From Tachypleus tridentatus (lineage: Eukaryota > Arthropoda > Merostomata > Xiphosura > Limulidae): a stretch of 64,000 bases of DNA. This document shows, one piece after another, positions 14,501 to 29,500 of the stretch. The notes under the pieces were generated by a model. It had not been told where the DNA came from, did no database searches, and saw only the letters and a list, made by a program, of their open reading frames with translations. The position numbers were made by a program, and so were the translations under genes. Positions within the stretch are counted from its first letter, which is position 1, and the number at the start of each line of letters is the position of its first letter. The stretch covers positions 12,772,001 to 12,836,000 of the forward strand of contig NC_134830.1 of NCBI RefSeq assembly GCF_004210375.1, written 5' to 3'.

Positions 14501-17500
14501 TCTACAGTTGTCCACTTCTGACAATCACCATATATAGTGAAATATATATATTTTTTAGTTACTATGTGAACACCAAAAGCTAGTAAACCATTAGAAACCA
14601 AAAGGCCTATCATTTGTCATTCATAGTCAAATTAAGGAGAATGTAAAAAACCCCAAAAAACTTGCATATTTTATATTTCATAATTACCTCCAATGAACCA
14701 CCACTTGGTCACATTATTTCTCATCTTACTGCTGAGGTTGGAGTATATGCATTGTATTGCCAATCAACTAACTGCATTGAAATTATAGGTATGCTGTCCC
14801 CATCTCACAATTTTTATCCTCAGTATGTCATGCAGCTTCAGTTGGTATTGCAAAGCCCAGCATGACGCTGACTGAAATGCACATAACATGAATGTGTTGC
14901 TACTCAACAGTAAGAATCTGTGAATCTTCTCCTGGAATGCGTACTACCAATTTTTTCAGTGCTTTCTAAGTTATACTGCAAAACTACAACACTGACTAGG
15001 AGTTTACTAGTATTCATTTCAAACACTGTATGTTATTTTTGAAATTATCTTTAACTCACCCTATAACACAGCTATATATAAGTTCATATTATTTTTGTTG
15101 AAGGGCATGTTTTGTTAGTATTCCAAATATGGTGTTGATTTTGACATTATTTAAGAATTTGATACCTAAGAGGACTTACTTGACATTATCTTTTAGGTAT
15201 GAGCAAGAGTGATCCTCTTTTTACCCAGAAGAGTCAGCTGTGTAAACAGTTAGGTCTCCCAGTGTAAGTAATTTCCTAATATTTCCTAGAACATGAATGT
15301 AATATGTCTTTGAAAAGTTGAAGAAATATGCTTTGTATTACATAATGCTGTTTGGTGTTGAGAGAATTAAGTCCCTTCTTCCAACATATTTATAAATATT
15401 TTGCCAAAGTAGAAACTAAGCATGGTTCATTACTGAGTGTCTCCACCTTTTTTATTAGTGAGAGTCTGGACTTTATTATTAACAATTATTTCTGTTGGTA
15501 TAAGTGTGGTTGAATTGTTTGCCATTCCTCTTGCAAAGCAGGTCCAACTAGAGAAAGATTTCAAGATCTGTCCATTTTATTCCTCACATGGTGTTTCAAA
15601 ACATCTTGGAAAAGTTGAACTTGGTTATGTTTGGGGTTCTGAGCTGACCAAGACAAATCATAGATGATTTTTTTCTCTCTCTCTCTATTTTTCTCCCCCA
15701 TATCCTGAAACCACTGCTGGATAACTAGGTATGACAAGAGATTGGTAATCATGCTGAAATTAATAATTGTGTTTAGTTGAAGTGATCAGCACATACACAA
15801 TGCATTCTTCAGGTTATGAAATCGTGTTCTGAAGAAAACAGGAAGCAGAAGGATTCATCTCTTGTGATGATTTCTACTGTTCGTCATCCTAATTCAGATT
15901 TTCAAACCACCATCAGGCTTGTTCTCTTGCATTCATGGCTGTAATGTGCAACTTATGGTCTGAAGTCATTTCATGGTATTCAGCAGCATTGAGCTTTCTG
16001 CATACTGTGAATGTGCTGGCCAGTCAGTTCTTAAAATACCATTCAACAACATTCAAGAGTAATTACTTTGTGTTTGAGGTTAATATTGGGCATTTTCATG
16101 ACTTTTAATCTTCCATTTATTCTAAAAATTACCCATAGTGATATTTAAATGAGTAGATAAGTTACAAGATCATGGACATTCATTAGCCAGTAGTATTACT
16201 AATAGAAAGCTAGATCTGTGTCTATGATTTATGATCGGAAAAATAGAAAATAAATAATTGTATTATAAAAGTGACAGTTGAAGTTCACTATTCAAGCTAA
16301 CAAGAGTTGGCATTGGATGGTGTATTTAGATGGCTTTTCTCTAGTCTGTCACTTACAAAAATAAAGTTAGTACAGAGAGCCCCCTGTAGCTTTAAGTGAA
16401 ATCCAACATACAATGATTCTAAAAACAAATTTAAGTACAAATCTTACATTTAGTTATGGCTATACTCTGACTAAGATAGGTGTATTTTGAGCACAAACGA
16501 ATGTTCTATGTGTACTAAAGCTACAACTGTAGCTGTTTTTATGATTTTGAACTATGAAAATTGAAAGGTTTTTTGCATTTTATAAGCCTAAATAACACAA
16601 ATCTTCATTAAACTAGTTTAAATATATTTATATAAACTTTTCCATTATGTAAAAATTTGAAAAATTCTTATTTAGAATAAACATTCACTATAAAGCCTAA
16701 TAATATGCCAGTGTATCAAAGAAAGGGAAACCATGAGTCCTTGTTTGTATTCCCCTATAAATTCAGTGTTTAGATTTCTATTATTCTAATAATGTAAAGA
16801 ATAGCATGCAATTTTAACAGAGTAGTTACAAAGTTGTTGTCAACATAACTTCCCTAGTGAAATAATTCAGTGTTCAGTATATTGTTTGATTATGTTGGAT
16901 TTAGTATTTTAGGGATGTAGACACAACTAAGTCTTTTTTTGAGAATATTGTAGCCGTTACTGGTGCTGCAATGATATACTTATTTTGTGTACTCTCAATG
17001 TTTGCAACTTATTGAATATCTATTAAGCTAGACTCTGTCATAGTGAAGAAACATATATTTAAAGACATAATAACAAATATATCAGAATTATAAAACCAAG
17101 TTTTATATTTGTATTTTAAGAGGAACGTATTAGATTATACAGCCACAACAAAGTTGCATGCACTGAATTTTAAAAAATTGCATTTGGAGTATTTATAACA
17201 TTGAGAGTGAAATGTCTCTTCAGAATTACATCTTATGCATAAATATTTCAAGTCATAAAAATAAAAACGGATTAAAATTAAAATTAAAACAAAATATAGA
17301 AAAAGTGAAAAACTATAAGAAAGAAAAGCATTAATTTAAACCAGATGGGTGTCTAGATTGTAGATTAATTTAAACCAATAGGGTGTTTAGATTGTAGATT
17401 AATTTAAACCAGATGACAATAGGGTGTCTAGATTGTAGATTAATTTAAACCAGATGACAATAGGGTGTCTAGATTGTAGATTAATTTAAACCAGATGACA

Positions 17501-20500
17501 ATAGGGTGTCTAGATTGTAGATTAATTTAAACCAGATGACAATAGGGTGTTTAGATTGTAGATTAATTTAAACCAGATGACAATAGGGTGTCTAGATTGT
17601 AGATTAATTTAAACCAGATGACAATAGGGTGTCTAGATTGTAGATTAATTTAAACCAGATGACAATAGGGTGTCTAGATTGTAGATTAATTTAAACCAGA
17701 TGACAATAGGGTGTCTAGATTGTAGATTAATTTAAACCAGATGACAATAGGGTGTCTAGATTGTAGATTAATTTAAACCAGATGACAATAGGGTGTCTAG
17801 ATTGTAGATTAATTTAAACCAGATGACAATAGGGTGTCTAGATTTGTAGATTAATTTAAACCAGATGACAATAGGGTGTCTAGATTGTAGATTAATTTAA
17901 ACCAGATGACAATAGGGTGTCTAGATTGTAGATTAATTTAAACCAGATGACAATAGGGTGTCTAGATTGTAGATTAATTTAAACCAGATGACAATAGGGT
18001 GTCTAGATAGATTAATTTAAACCAGATGACAATAGGGTGTAGATTGTAGATTAATTTAAACCAGATGACAATAGGGTGTCTAGATTGTAGATTAATTTAA
18101 ACCAGATGACAATAGGTCTAGATTGTAGATTAATTTAAACCAGATGACAATAGTCTAGATTAATTTAAACCAGATGACAATAGGGTGTCTAGATTGTAGA
18201 TTAATTTAAACCAGATTAGATTGTAGATTAATTTAAACCAGATGACAATAGGGTGTCTAGATTGTAGATTAATTTAAACCAGATGACAATAGGGTGTCTA
18301 GATTGTAGATTAATTTAAACCAGATGACAATAGGGTGTCTAGATTGTAGATTAATTTAAACCAGATGACAATAGGGTGTCTAGATTGTAGATTAATTTAA
18401 ACCAGATGACAATATGTCTAGATTGTAGATTAATTTAAACCAGATGTCTAGATTGTAGATTGTAGATTTATTTAAACCAGATGACAATAGGGTGTCTAGA
18501 TTGTAGATTAATTTAAACCAGATGACAATAGGGTGTCTAGATTGTAGATTAATTTAAACCAGATGACAATAGGGTGTCTAGATTGTAGATTAATTTAAAC
18601 CAGATGACAATAGGGTGTCTATATTGTAGATTAATTTAAACCAGATGACAATAGGGTGTCTAGATTGTAGATTAATTTAAACCAGATGACAATAGGGTGT
18701 CTAGATTGTAGATTAATTTAAACCAGATGACAATAGGGTGTCTAGATTGTAGATTAATTTAAACCAGATGACAATAGGGTGTCTAGATTGTAGATTAATT
18801 TAAACCAGATGACAATAGGGTGTCTAGATTGTAGATTAATTTAAACCAGATGACAATAGGGTGTCTAGATTGTAGATTAATTTAAACCAGATGACAATAG
18901 GGTGTCTAGATTGTAGATTAATTTAAACCAGATGACAATAGGGTGTCTAGATTGTAGATTAATATAAACCAGATGACAATAGGGTGTCTAGATTGTAGAT
19001 TAATTTAAACCAGATGACAATAGGGTGTCTAGATTGTAGATTAATTTAAACCAGATGACAATAGGGTGTCTAGATTGTAGATTTAAACCAGATTTAAAGA
19101 TTGTAGATTAATTTAAACCAGATGACAATAGGGTGTCTAGATTGTAGATTAATTTAAACCAGATGACAATAGGGTGTCTAGATTGTAGATTAATTTAAAC
19201 CAGATGACAATAGGGTGTCTAGATTGTTAATTTAAACCAGATTAATTTAAACCAGATGACAATAGGGTGTCTAGATTGTAGATTAATTTAAACCAGATGA
19301 CAATAGGGTGTCTAGATTGTAGATTAATTTAAACCAGATGACAATAGGGTGTCTAGATTGTAGATTAATTTAAACCAGATGACAATAGGGTGTCTAGATT
19401 GTAGATTAATTTAAACCAGATGACAATAGGGTGTCTAGATTGTAGATTAATTTAAACCAGATGACAATAGGGTGTCTAGATTGTAGATTAATTTAAACCA
19501 GATGACAATAGGGTGTCTAGATTGTAGATTAATTTAAACCAGATGACAATAGGGTGTCTAGATTGTAGATTAATTTAAACCAGATGACAATAGGGTGTCT
19601 AGATTGTAGATTAATTTAAACCAGATGACAATAGGGTGTCTAGATTGTAGATTAATTTAAACCAGATGACAATAGGGTGTCTAGATTGTAGATTAATTTA
19701 AACCAGATGACAATAGGGTGTCTAGATTGTAGATTAATTTAAACCAGATGACAATAGGGTGTCTAGATTGTAGATTAATTTAAACCAGATGACAATAGGG
19801 TGTCTAGATTGTAGATTAATTTAAACCAGATGACAATAGGGTGTCTAGATTGTAGATTAATTTAAACCAGATGACAATAGGGTGTCTAGATTGTAGATTA
19901 ATTTAAACCAGATGACTATAGGGTGTCTAGATTGTAGATTAATTTAAACCAGATGACAATAGGGTGTCTAGATTGTAGATTAATTTAAACCAGATGACAA
20001 TAGGGTGTCTAGATTGTAGATTAATTTAAACCAGATGACAATAGGGTGTCTAGATTGTAGATTAATTTAAACCAGATGACAATAGGGTGTCTAGATTGTA
20101 GATTAATTTAAACCAGATGACAATAGGGTGTCTAGATTGTAGATTAATTTAAACCAGATGACAATAGGGTGTCTAGATTGTAGATTAATTTAAACCAGAT
20201 GACAATAGGGTGTCTAGATTGTAGATTAATTTAAACCAGATAGGGTGTCTAGATTGTAGATTAATTTAAACTAGGGTGTCTAGATTGTAGATTAATTTAA
20301 ACCAGATGACATAGGGTGTCTAGGGATGTCTAGATTGTAGATTAATTTAAACCAGATGACAATAGGGTGTCTAGATTGTAGATTAATTTAAACCAGATGA
20401 CAATAGGGTGTCTAGATTGTAGATTAATTTAAACCAGATGACAATAGGGTGTCTAGATTGTAGATTAATTTAAACCAGATGACAATAGGGTGTCTAGATT

Positions 20501-23500
20501 GTAGATTAATTTAAACCAGATGACAAGGGTGTCTAGATTGTAGATTAATTTAAACCAGATGACTAGGATGTCTAGATTGTAGATTAATTTAAACCAGATG
20601 ACAATAGGGTGTCTAGATTGTAGATTAATTTAAACCAGATGACAATAGGGTGTCTAGATTGTAGATTAATTTAAACCAGATGACAATAGGGTGTCTAGAT
20701 TGTAGATTAATTTAAACCAGATGACAATAGGGTGTCTAGATTGTAGATTAATTTAAACCAGATGACAATAGGGTGTCTAGATTGTAGATTAATTTAAACC
20801 AGATGACAATAGGGTGTCTAGATTGTAGATTAATTTAAACCAGATGACAATAGGGTGTCTAGATTGTAGATTAATTTAAACCAGATGACAGATAGGGTGT
20901 CTAGATTGTAGATTAATTTAATTAGGATGTCTAGATTGTAGATTTATTTAAACCAGATGACAATAGGGTGTCTAGATTGTAGATTAATTTAAACCAGATG
21001 ACTATAGGTGTCTAGATTGTAGATTAATTTAAACCAGATGACAATAGGGTGTCTAGATTGTAGATTAATTTAAACCAGATGACAATAGGGTGTCTAGATT
21101 GTAGATTAATTTAAACCAGATGACAATAGTGTCTAGATTGTAGATTAATTTAAACCAGATGACTATAGGGTGTCTAGATTGTAGATTAATTTAAACCAGA
21201 TGACAATAGGGTGTCTAGATTGTAGATTAATTTAAACCAGATGACAATAGGGTGTCTAGATTGTAGATTAATTTAAACCAGATGACAATAGGGTGTCTAG
21301 ATTGTAGATTAATTTAAACCAGATGATAATAGGGTGTCTAGATTGTAGATTAATTTAAACCAGATGACAATAGGGTGTCTAGATTGTAGATTAATTTAAA
21401 CCAGATGACAATAGGGTGTCTAGATTGTAGATTAATTTAAACCAGATGACAATAGGGTGTCTAGATTGTAGATTAATTTAAACCAGATGACAATAGGGTG
21501 TCTAGATTGTAGATTAATTTAAACCAGATGACTAATAGGGTGTCTAGATTGTGTCTAGATTAATTTTAAACCAGATGACAATAGGGTGTCTAGATTGTAG
21601 ATTAATTTAAACCAGATGACAATAGGGTGTCTAGATTGTAGATTAATTTAAACCAGATGACAATAGGGTGTCTAGATTGTAGATTAATTTAAACCAGATG
21701 ACAATAGGATGTCTAGATTGTAGATTAATTTAAACCAGATGACAATAGGGGTGTCTAGATTGTGAGAGATTAGATTAATAAACCAGATGACAATAGGGTG
21801 TCTAGATTGTAGATTAATTTAAACCAGATGACAATAGGGTGTCTAGATTGTAGATTAATTTAAACCAGATGACAATAGGGTGTCTAGATTGTAGATTAAT
21901 TTAAACCAGATGACAATAGGGTGTCTAGATTGTAGATTAATTTAAACCAGATGACAATAGGGTGTCTAGATTTTAGATTAATTTAAACCAGATGACAATA
22001 GGGTGTCTAGATTGTAGATTAATTTAAACCAGATGACAATAGGGTGTCTAGATTGTAGATTAATTTAAACCAGATGACAATAGGGTGTCTAGATTGTAGA
22101 TTAATTTAAACCAGATGACAATAGGGTGTCTAGATTGTAGATTAATTTAAACCAGATGACTATAGGGTGTCTAGATTGTAGATTAATTTAAACCAGATGA
22201 CAATAGAGATTGTAGATTAATTTAAACCAGATGACAATAGGGTGTCTAGATTGTAGATTAATTTAAACCAGATGACAATAGGGTGTCTAGATTGTAGATT
22301 AATTTAAACCAGATGACAATAGGGTGTCTAGATTGTAGATTAATTTAAACCAGATGACAATAGGGTGTCTAGATTGTAGATTAATTTAAACCAGATGACA
22401 ATAGGGTGTCTAGATTGTAGATTAATTTAAACCAGATGACAATAGGGTGTCTAGATTGTAGATTAATTTAAACCAGATGACAATAGGGTGTCTAGATTGT
22501 AGATTAATTTAAACCAGATGACAATAGGGTGTCTAGATTGTAGATTAATTTAAACCAGATGACAATAGGGTGTCTAGATTGTAGATTAATTTAAACCAGA
22601 TGACAATAGGGTGTCTAGATTGTAGATTAATTTAAACCAGATGACAATAGGGTGTCTAGATTGTAGATTAATTTAAACCAGATGACAATAGGGTGTCTAG
22701 ATTGTAGATTAATTTAAACCAGATGACAATAGGGTGTCTAGATTGTAGATTAATTTAAACCAGATGACAATAGGGTGTCTAGATTGTAGATTAATTTAAA
22801 CCAGATGACAATAGGGTGTCTAGATTGTAGATTAATTTAAACCAGATGACAATAGGGTGTCTAGATTGTAGATTAATTTAAACCAGATGACAATAGGGTG
22901 TCTAGATTGTAGATTAATTTAAACCAGATGACAATAGGGTGTCTAGATTGTAGATTAATTTAAACCAGATGACAATAGGGTGTCTAGATTGTAGATTAAT
23001 TTAAACCAGATGACAATAGGGTGTCTAGATTGTAGATTAATTTAAACCAGATGACAATAGGGTGTCTAGATTGTAGATTAATTTAAACCAGATGACAATA
23101 GGGTGTCTAGATTGTAGATTAATTTAAACCAGATGACAATAGGGTGTCTAGATTGTAGATTAATTTAAACCAGATGACAATAGGGTGTCTAGATTGTAGA
23201 TTAATTTAAACCAGATGACAATAGGGTGTCTAGATTGTAGATTAATTTAAACCAGATGACAATAGGGTGTCTAGATTGTAGATTAATTTAAACCAGATGA
23301 CAATGGGGTGTCTAGATTGTAGATTAATTTAAACCAGATGACAATGGGGTGTCTAGATTGTAGATTAATTTAAACCAGATGACAATGGGGTGTCTAGATT
23401 GTAGATTAATTTAAACCAGATGACAATAGGGTGTCTAGATTGTAGATTAATTTAAACCAGATGACAATAGGGTGTCTAGATTGTAGATTAATTTAAACCA

Positions 23501-26500
23501 GATGACAATAGGGTGTCTAGATTGTAGATTAATTTAAACCAGATGACAATAGGGTGTCTAGATTGTAGATTAATTTAAACCAGATGACAATAGGGTGTCT
23601 AGATTGTAGATTAATTTAAACCAGATGACAATAGGGTGTCTAGATTGTAGATTAATTTAAACCAGATGACAATAGGGTGTCTAGATTGTAGATTAATTTA
23701 AACCAGATGACAATAGGGTGTCTAGATTGTAGATTAATTTAAACCAGATGACAATAGGGTGTCTAGATTGTAGATTAATTTAAACCAGATGACAATAGGG
23801 TGTCTAGATTGTAGATTAATTTAAACCAGATGACAATAGGGTGTCTAGATTGTAGATTAATTTAAACCAGATGACAATAGGGTGTCTAGATTGTAGATTA
23901 ATTTAAACCAGATGACAATAGGGTGTCTAGATTGTAGATTAATTTAAACCAGATGACAATAGGGTGTCTAGATTGTAGATTAATTTAAACCAGATGACAA
24001 TAGGGTGTCTAGATTGTAGATTAATTTAAACCAGATGACAATAGGGTGTCTAGATTGTAGATTAATTTAAACCAGATGACAATAGGGTGTCTAGATTGTA
24101 GATTTAATTTGAAACCAGATTTTACAATAGATGACAATGTCTAGATTGTAGATTAATTTAAACCAGATGACAATAGGGTGTCTAGATTGTAGATTAATTT
24201 AAACCAGATGACAATAGGGTGTCTAGATTGTAGATTAATTTAAACCAGATGACAATAGGGTGTCTAGATTGTAGATTAATTTAAACCAGATGACAATAGG
24301 GTGTCTAGATTGTAGATTAATTTAAACCAGATGACAATAGGGTGTCTAGATTGTAGATTAATTTAAACCAGATGACAATGTCTAGATTGTAGATTAATTT
24401 AAACCAGATGACAATAGGTGTCTAGATTGTAGATTAATTTAAACCAGATGACAATAGGATTGTAGATGTCTAGATTGTAGATTAATTTAAACCAGATGAC
24501 AATAGGGTGTCTAGATTGTAGATTAATTTAAACCAGATGACAATAGGGTGTCTAGATTGTAGATTAATTTAAACCAGATGACAATAGGGTGTCTAGATTG
24601 TAGATTAATTTAAACCAGATGACAATAGGGTGTCTAGATTGTAGATTAATTTAAACCAGATGACAATAGGGTGTCTAGATTGTAGATTAATTTAAACCAG
24701 ATGACAATAGGGTGTCTAGATTGTAGATTAATTTAAACCAGATGACAATAGGGTGTCTAGATTGTAGATTAATTTAAACCAGATGACACATAGGGTGTCT
24801 AGATTGTAGATTAATTTAAACCAGATGACAATAGGGTGTCTAGATTGTAGATTAATTTAAACCAGATGACAATAGGGTGTCTAGATTGTAGATTAATTTA
24901 AACCAGATGACAATAGGGTGTCTAGATTGTAGATTAATTTAAACCAGATGACAATAGGGTGTCTAGATTGTAGATTAATTTAATTTAAACCAGATGACAA
25001 TAGGGTGTCTAGATTGTAGATTAATTTAAACCAGATGACAATAGGGTGTCTAGATTGTAGATTAATTTAAACCAGATGACAATAGGGTGTCTAGATTGTA
25101 GATTAATTTAAACCAGATGACAATAGGGTGTCTAGATTGTAGATTAATTTAAACCAGATGACAATAGGGTGTCTAGATTGTAGATTAATTTAAACCAGAT
25201 GACAATAGGGTGTCTAGATTGTAGATTAATTTAAACCAGATGACAATAGGGTGTCTAGATTGTAGATTAATTTAAACCAGATGACAATAGGGTGTCTAGA
25301 TTGTAGATTAATTTAAACCAGATGACAATAGGGTGTCTAGATTGTAGATTAATTTAAACCAGATGACAATAGGGTGTCTAGATTGTAGATTAATTTAAAC
25401 CAGATGACAATAGGGTGTCTAGATTGTAGATTAATTTAAACCAGATGACAATAGGGTGTCTAGATTGTAGATTAATTTAAACCAGATGACAATAGGGTGT
25501 CTAGATTGTAGATTAATTTAAACCAGATGACAATAGGTCTAGATGTCTAGATTGTAGATTAATTTAAACCAGATGACAATAGGGTGTCTAGATTGTAGAT
25601 TAATTTAAACCAGATGACAATAGGGTGTCTAGATTGTAGATTAATTTAAACCAGATGACAATAGGGTGTCTAGATTGTAGATTAATTTAAACCAGATGAC
25701 AATAGGGTGTCTAGATTGTAGATTAATTTAAACCAGATGACAATAGGGTGTCTAGATTGTAGATTAATTTAAACCAGATGACAATAGGGTGTCTAGATTG
25801 TAGATTAATTTAAACCAGATGACAATAGGGTGTCTAGATTGTAGATTAATTTAAACCAGATGACAATAGGGTGTCTAGATTGTAGATTAATTTAAACCAG
25901 ATGACAATAGGGTGTCTAGATTGTAGATTAATTTAAACCAGATGACAATAGGGTGTCTAGATTGTAGATTAATTTAAACCAGATGACAATAGGGTGTCTA
26001 GATTGTAGATTAATTTAAACCAGATGACAATAGGGTGTCTAGATTGTAGATTAATTTAAACCAGATGACAATAGGGTGTCTAGATTGTAGATTAATTTAA
26101 ACCAGATGACAATAGGGTGTCTAGATTGTAGATTAATTTAAACCAGATGACAATAGGGTGTCTAGATTGTAGATTAATTTAAACCAGATGACAATAGGGT
26201 GTCTAGATTGTAGATTAATTTAAACCAGATGACAACAGGGTGTCTAGATTGTAGATTAATTTAAACCAGATGACAATAGGGTGTCTAGATTGTAGATTAA
26301 TTTAAACCAGATGACAATAGGGTGTCTAGATTGTAGATTAATTTAAACCAGATGACTATAGGGTGTCTAGATTGTAGATTAATTTAAACCAGATGACAAT
26401 AGGGTGTCTAGATTGTAGATTAATTTAAACCAGATGACAATAGGGTGTCTAGATTGTAGATTAATTTAAACCAGATGACAATAGGGTGTCTAGATTGTAG

Positions 26501-29500
26501 ATTAATTTAAACCAGATGACAATAGGGTGTCTAGATTGTAGATTAATTTAAACCAGATGACAATAGGGTGTCTAGATTGTAGATTAATTTAAACCAGATG
26601 ACAATAGGGTGTCTAGATTGTAGATTAATTTAAACCAGATGACAATAGGATGTCTAGATTGTAGATTAATTTAAACCAGATGACAATAGGGTGTCTAGAT
26701 TGTAGATTAATTTAAACCAGATGACTATAGGGTGTCTAGATTGTAGATTAATTTAAACCAGATGACAATAGGATGTCTAGATTGTAGATTAATTTAAACC
26801 AGATGACAATAGGGTGTCTAGATTTTAGATTAATTTAAACCAGAAGACAATAGGGTGTCTAGATTGTAGATTAATTTAAACCAGACGACAATAGGGTGTC
26901 TAGATTATAGATTAATTTAAACCAGATGACAATAGGGTGTCTAGATTGTAGATTAATTTAAACCAGATGACTACAGGGTGTCTAGGGTGTCTAGATTGTA
27001 GATTAATTTTTAAACCAGATGACAATAGGGTGTCTAGATTGTAGATTAATTTAAACCAGATGACAATAGGGTGTCTAGATTGTAGATTAATTTAAACCAG
27101 ATGACAATAGGGTGTCTAGATTGTAGATTGATTTTAATACAAGAGGACAATAGGATGTCTAGGGTGTCTAGATTGTAGATTAATTTAAACCAGATGACAA
27201 TAGGGTGTCTAGATTGTAGATTAATTTAAACCAGATGACAATAGGATGTCTAGATTGTAGATTAATTTAAACCAGATGACAATAGGGTGTCTAGATTGTA
27301 GATTGATTTTAATACAAGAGGACAATAGGATGTCTAGATTGTAGATTAATTTAAACCAGATGACAATAGGGTGTCTAGATTGTAGATTAATTTAAACCAG
27401 ATGACAATAGGGTGTCTAGATTGTAGATTAATTTAAACCAGATGACAATAGGGTGTCTAGATTGTAGATTAATTTAAACCAGATGACAATAGGGTGTCTA
27501 GATTGTAGATTAATTTAAACCAGATGACAATAGGGTGTCTAAACCAGATGATTGTAGATTAATTTAAACCAGATGACAATAGGGTGTCTAGATTGTAGAT
27601 TAATTTAAACCAGATGACAATAGGGTGTCTAGATTGTAGATTAATTTAAACCAGATGACAATAGGGTGTCTAGATTGATGACAATAGGGTGTCTAGATTA
27701 ATTTAAAACCAGATGACAATAGGGTGTCTAGATTGTAGATTAATTTAAACCAGATGACAATAGGGTGTCTAGATTGTAGATTAATTTAAACCAGATGACA
27801 ATAGGGTGTCTAGATTGTAGATTAATTTAAACCAGATGACAATAGGATGTCTAGATTGTAGATTAATTTAAACCAGATGACAATAGGGTGTCTAGATTGT
27901 AGATTAATTTAAACCAGATGACAATAGGGTGTCTAGATTGTAGATTAATTTAAACCAGATGACAATAGGGTGTCTAGATTGTAGATTAATTTAAACCAGA
28001 TGACAATAGGGTGTCTAGATTGTAGATTAATTTAAACCAGATGACAATAGGGTGTCTAGATTGTAGATTAATTTAAACCAGATGACAATAGGGTGTCTAG
28101 ATTGTAGATTAATTTAAACCAGATGACAATAGGGTGTCTAGATTGTAGATTAATTTAAACCAGATGACAATAGGGTGTCTAGATTGTAGATTAATTTAAA
28201 CCAGATGACAATAGGGTGTCTAGATTGTAGATTAATTTAAACCAGATGACAATAGGGTGTCTAGATTGTAGATTAATTTAAACCAGATGACAATAGGGTG
28301 TCTAGATTGTAGATTAATTTAAACCAGATGACAATAGGGTGTCTAGATTGTAGATTAATTTAAACCAGATGACAATAGGGTGTCTAGATTGTAGATTAAT
28401 TTAAACCAGATGACAATAGGGTGTCTAGATTGTAGATTAATTTAAACCAGATGACAATAGGGTGTCTAGATTGTAGATTAGATTGTAGATTGTAGATTTA
28501 AACCAGATGACAATAGGGTGTCTAGATTATAGATTAATTTAAACCAGATGACAATAGGGTGTCTAGATTGTAGATTAATTTAAACCAGATGACAATAGGG
28601 TGTCTAGATTGATTAATTTAAACCAGATGACTATAGGGTGTCTAGATTAATTTTTAAACCAGATGACAATAGGGTGTCTAGATTGTAGATTAATTTAAAC
28701 CAGATGACAATAGGGTGTCTAGATTGTAGATTAATTTAAACCAGATGACAATAGGGTGTCTAGATTGTAGATTAATTTAAACCAGATGACAATAGGGTGT
28801 CTAGATTGTAGATTAATTTAAACCAGATGACAATAGGGTGTCTAGATTGTAGATTAATTTAAACCAGATGACAATAGGGTGTCTAGATTGTAGATTAATT
28901 TAAACCAGATGACAATAGGGTGTCTAGATTGTAGATTAATTTAAACCAGATGACAATAGGGTGTCTAGATTGTAGATTAATTTAAACCAGATGACAATAG
29001 GGTGTCTAGATTGTAGATTAATTTAAACCAGATGACAATAGGGTGTCTAGATTGTAGATTAATTTAAACCAGATGACAATAGGGTGTCTAGATTGTAGAT
29101 TAATTTAAACCAGATGACAATAGGGTGTCTAGATTGTAGATTAATTTAAACCAGATGACAATGGGGTGTCTAGATTGTAGATTAATTTAAACCAGATGAC
29201 AATGGGGTGTCTAGATTGTAGATTAATTTAAACCAGATGACAATATGTCTAGATTGTAGATTAATTTAAACCAGATGACAATAGGGTGTCTAGATTGTAG
29301 ATTAATTTAAACCAGATGACAATAGGGTGTCTAGATTGTAGATTAATTTAAACCAGATGACAATAGATTGTAGATTAATTTAAACCAGATGACAATAGGG
29401 TGTCTAGATTGTAGATTAATTTAAACCAGATGACAATAGGGTGTCTAGATTGTAGATTAATTTAAACCAGATGACAATAGGGTGTCTAGATTGTAGATTA

